Positions 62,840 to 64,000 of a stretch of 64,000 nucleotides of DNA are shown here, piece by piece. The notes under the pieces were generated by a model that was not told the DNA's origin, searched no databases, and was given only the letters and a program-made list of their open reading frames with translations. This DNA is from Anoplopoma fimbria (taxonomy: Eukaryota; Chordata; Actinopteri; Perciformes; Anoplopomatidae). The translations under genes and the position numbers were made by a program. Location of the stretch: NCBI RefSeq assembly GCF_027596085.1, contig NC_072465.1, positions 14,002,857 to 14,066,856 of the forward strand, in the 5' to 3' direction. Position 1 is the first letter of the stretch. The number at the start of each line of letters is the position of its first letter.

Positions 62840-64000
62840 TGAGAGAGCTTTGACTGGCCCTTTAACGTTAATCCAAGTTTTCATAAGACAATCTTTTAGC
62901 ATGTTAGCATGCTAGTTTAGCAAAACTATTAAGTCAATCATTGTTATTATATTATTCTGCCATGAGCTTAACTGGTCGGTAAGTGTACATTAAAAAAGAT
63001 AAAAATCCTAAATATATTTTGATAATTCAATATGGAAGTTTTTGACAGACAGACAAGCAGACTAGTTAAACATTAACTTGTTGGCACAGCTAGCATAAAG
63101 TTAAAACAATAAAATGTAGCTAACGTTACACACGTAACACATAACATGCTATTAATGCCAAAATACTCCTAGTGAAAATAAGTAAGAAAATTAAACAATA
63201 ATAATACAGCCATATTATCTTGGATTTCAAGATTAATCATTAATGGTGTTATTGTTTAACCTATTTTTTTTTTTTACGTCTTTCCATCGATTTAGTCTTT
63301 CGAAGTCACGTGAAATGTAACTACCGGTACATATCTTTAACGTTATTCGTGAGAATAAGTGACTTGGGGTAGTACTCGCTTGCAACTAGAGGTAACTTAA
63401 TAACATTACTGACAACGACCAACCACATCAACGGCTGATAACGGCTACAACGGCCAGCTAACACGTTAGCTAGCAAGAATTGACAACTTGGCATCACACA
63501 GACAAATTGCATCAGTCAACGTTTCAATTTATGTTTTTAACCACCTGGCTAAGGAACTGAAGTACTAATTGAGCTTTTAGACCTTGTTCTGTCCTCACAA
63601 ACTCCTGAGAAATACATCTGGTTCTCTAGCTGGCTAGTTTAATTGCATTTCATCGTCAGCTCCGTGCTGCCTGGGCTCAAGGTCATCATGGTCTGGTTGA
63701 AAAGGGTTAATCAAACTCAACCATAATGTGAAGTTCATACAGATACAAGTTTTTTAAGAGTAATAAGTGAACCTAAAATCTCAATAGAGCCACATCTTTT
63801 GGTTTCATTTAAATAATTAATGCATTTTTTAATATAGAAGTTGAATAAGATTTGGTGTTGCAGTCTGAAAGTCTAAGAATTAAATCTTCATTAATAAGAT
63901 ACTGTGAACATGATATAAAAACTATTTCTCATAATTGTTAGTTTACAACATTTCAGTTATTGATGAACCAAACATGCCCTTTAATTGGTGATGTTTATTT
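62840..64000. other. Right-end spacer; no gene seen
   Basis: AT-rich with many TTAACGTTA-like and TAGCTAGC words but no supported exon, RNA gene or defined repeat end. Confidence 0.6.

Overview
The window is vertebrate, almost certainly ray-finned fish (teleost), nuclear DNA. The evidence is spliced vertebrate genes with GT-AG introns, AT-rich spacers, very long TG/CA microsatellites, and fish-type repeats (a Tc1-like MITE, a TTAA-site MITE, tRNA-derived SINE and LINE tails, a Ty3/Gypsy LTR element). No bacterial, viral or CRISPR content was seen.

Layout. (1) 240-1440, minus strand: the tentative 3' end of an unrecognised small gene, with a GC-rich promoter-like patch near 1180-1440. (2) 2840-7180, plus strand: a complete nine-exon gene for a secreted EndoU-family poly(U) endoribonuclease with two somatomedin-B domains (endou-like) and a compact promoter. 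(3) 11.7-15.2 kb, plus strand: a neurod4-like proneural bHLH gene, with a probable non-coding first exon and one coding exon. It lies in wide gene-free flanks holding candidate regulatory DNA. (4) 26.0-53.4 kb, plus strand: znf385a, eight coding exons, with large introns carrying many repeats. Intron 3 holds a 3,972-bp Ty3/Gypsy element in antisense with near-identical 130-bp LTRs and an AGTAG target duplication; its reverse transcriptase core is missing. (5) 58.2-60.8 kb, plus strand: gpr84, a medium-chain-fatty-acid-type GPCR with its whole coding region in one exon. (6) 60.8-64 kb: a SINE, a 37-bp minisatellite and GC-rich patches between 21-bp inverted repeats; no gene recognised.

The set neurod4 - znf385a - gpr84 matches the gene neighbourhood on human 12q13, which supports orthology. 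The genes do not form a pathway: a secreted RNase, a neuronal transcription factor, an RNA/DNA-binding zinc-finger protein and an immune metabolite receptor.

Two otherwise well-conserved coding exons (neurod4, znf385a) each carry a single-base frameshift in a run of C. Consensus errors in homopolymers are the simplest explanation, so both genes are annotated through the break. I found no convincing undescribed biological system. The most useful leads are the frameshifts, the young but broken LTR element, a Trp-to-Cys change in the NeuroD4 bHLH, duplicated CCAAT units in the endou promoter, and the repeat cluster at 61.6-62.8 kb.
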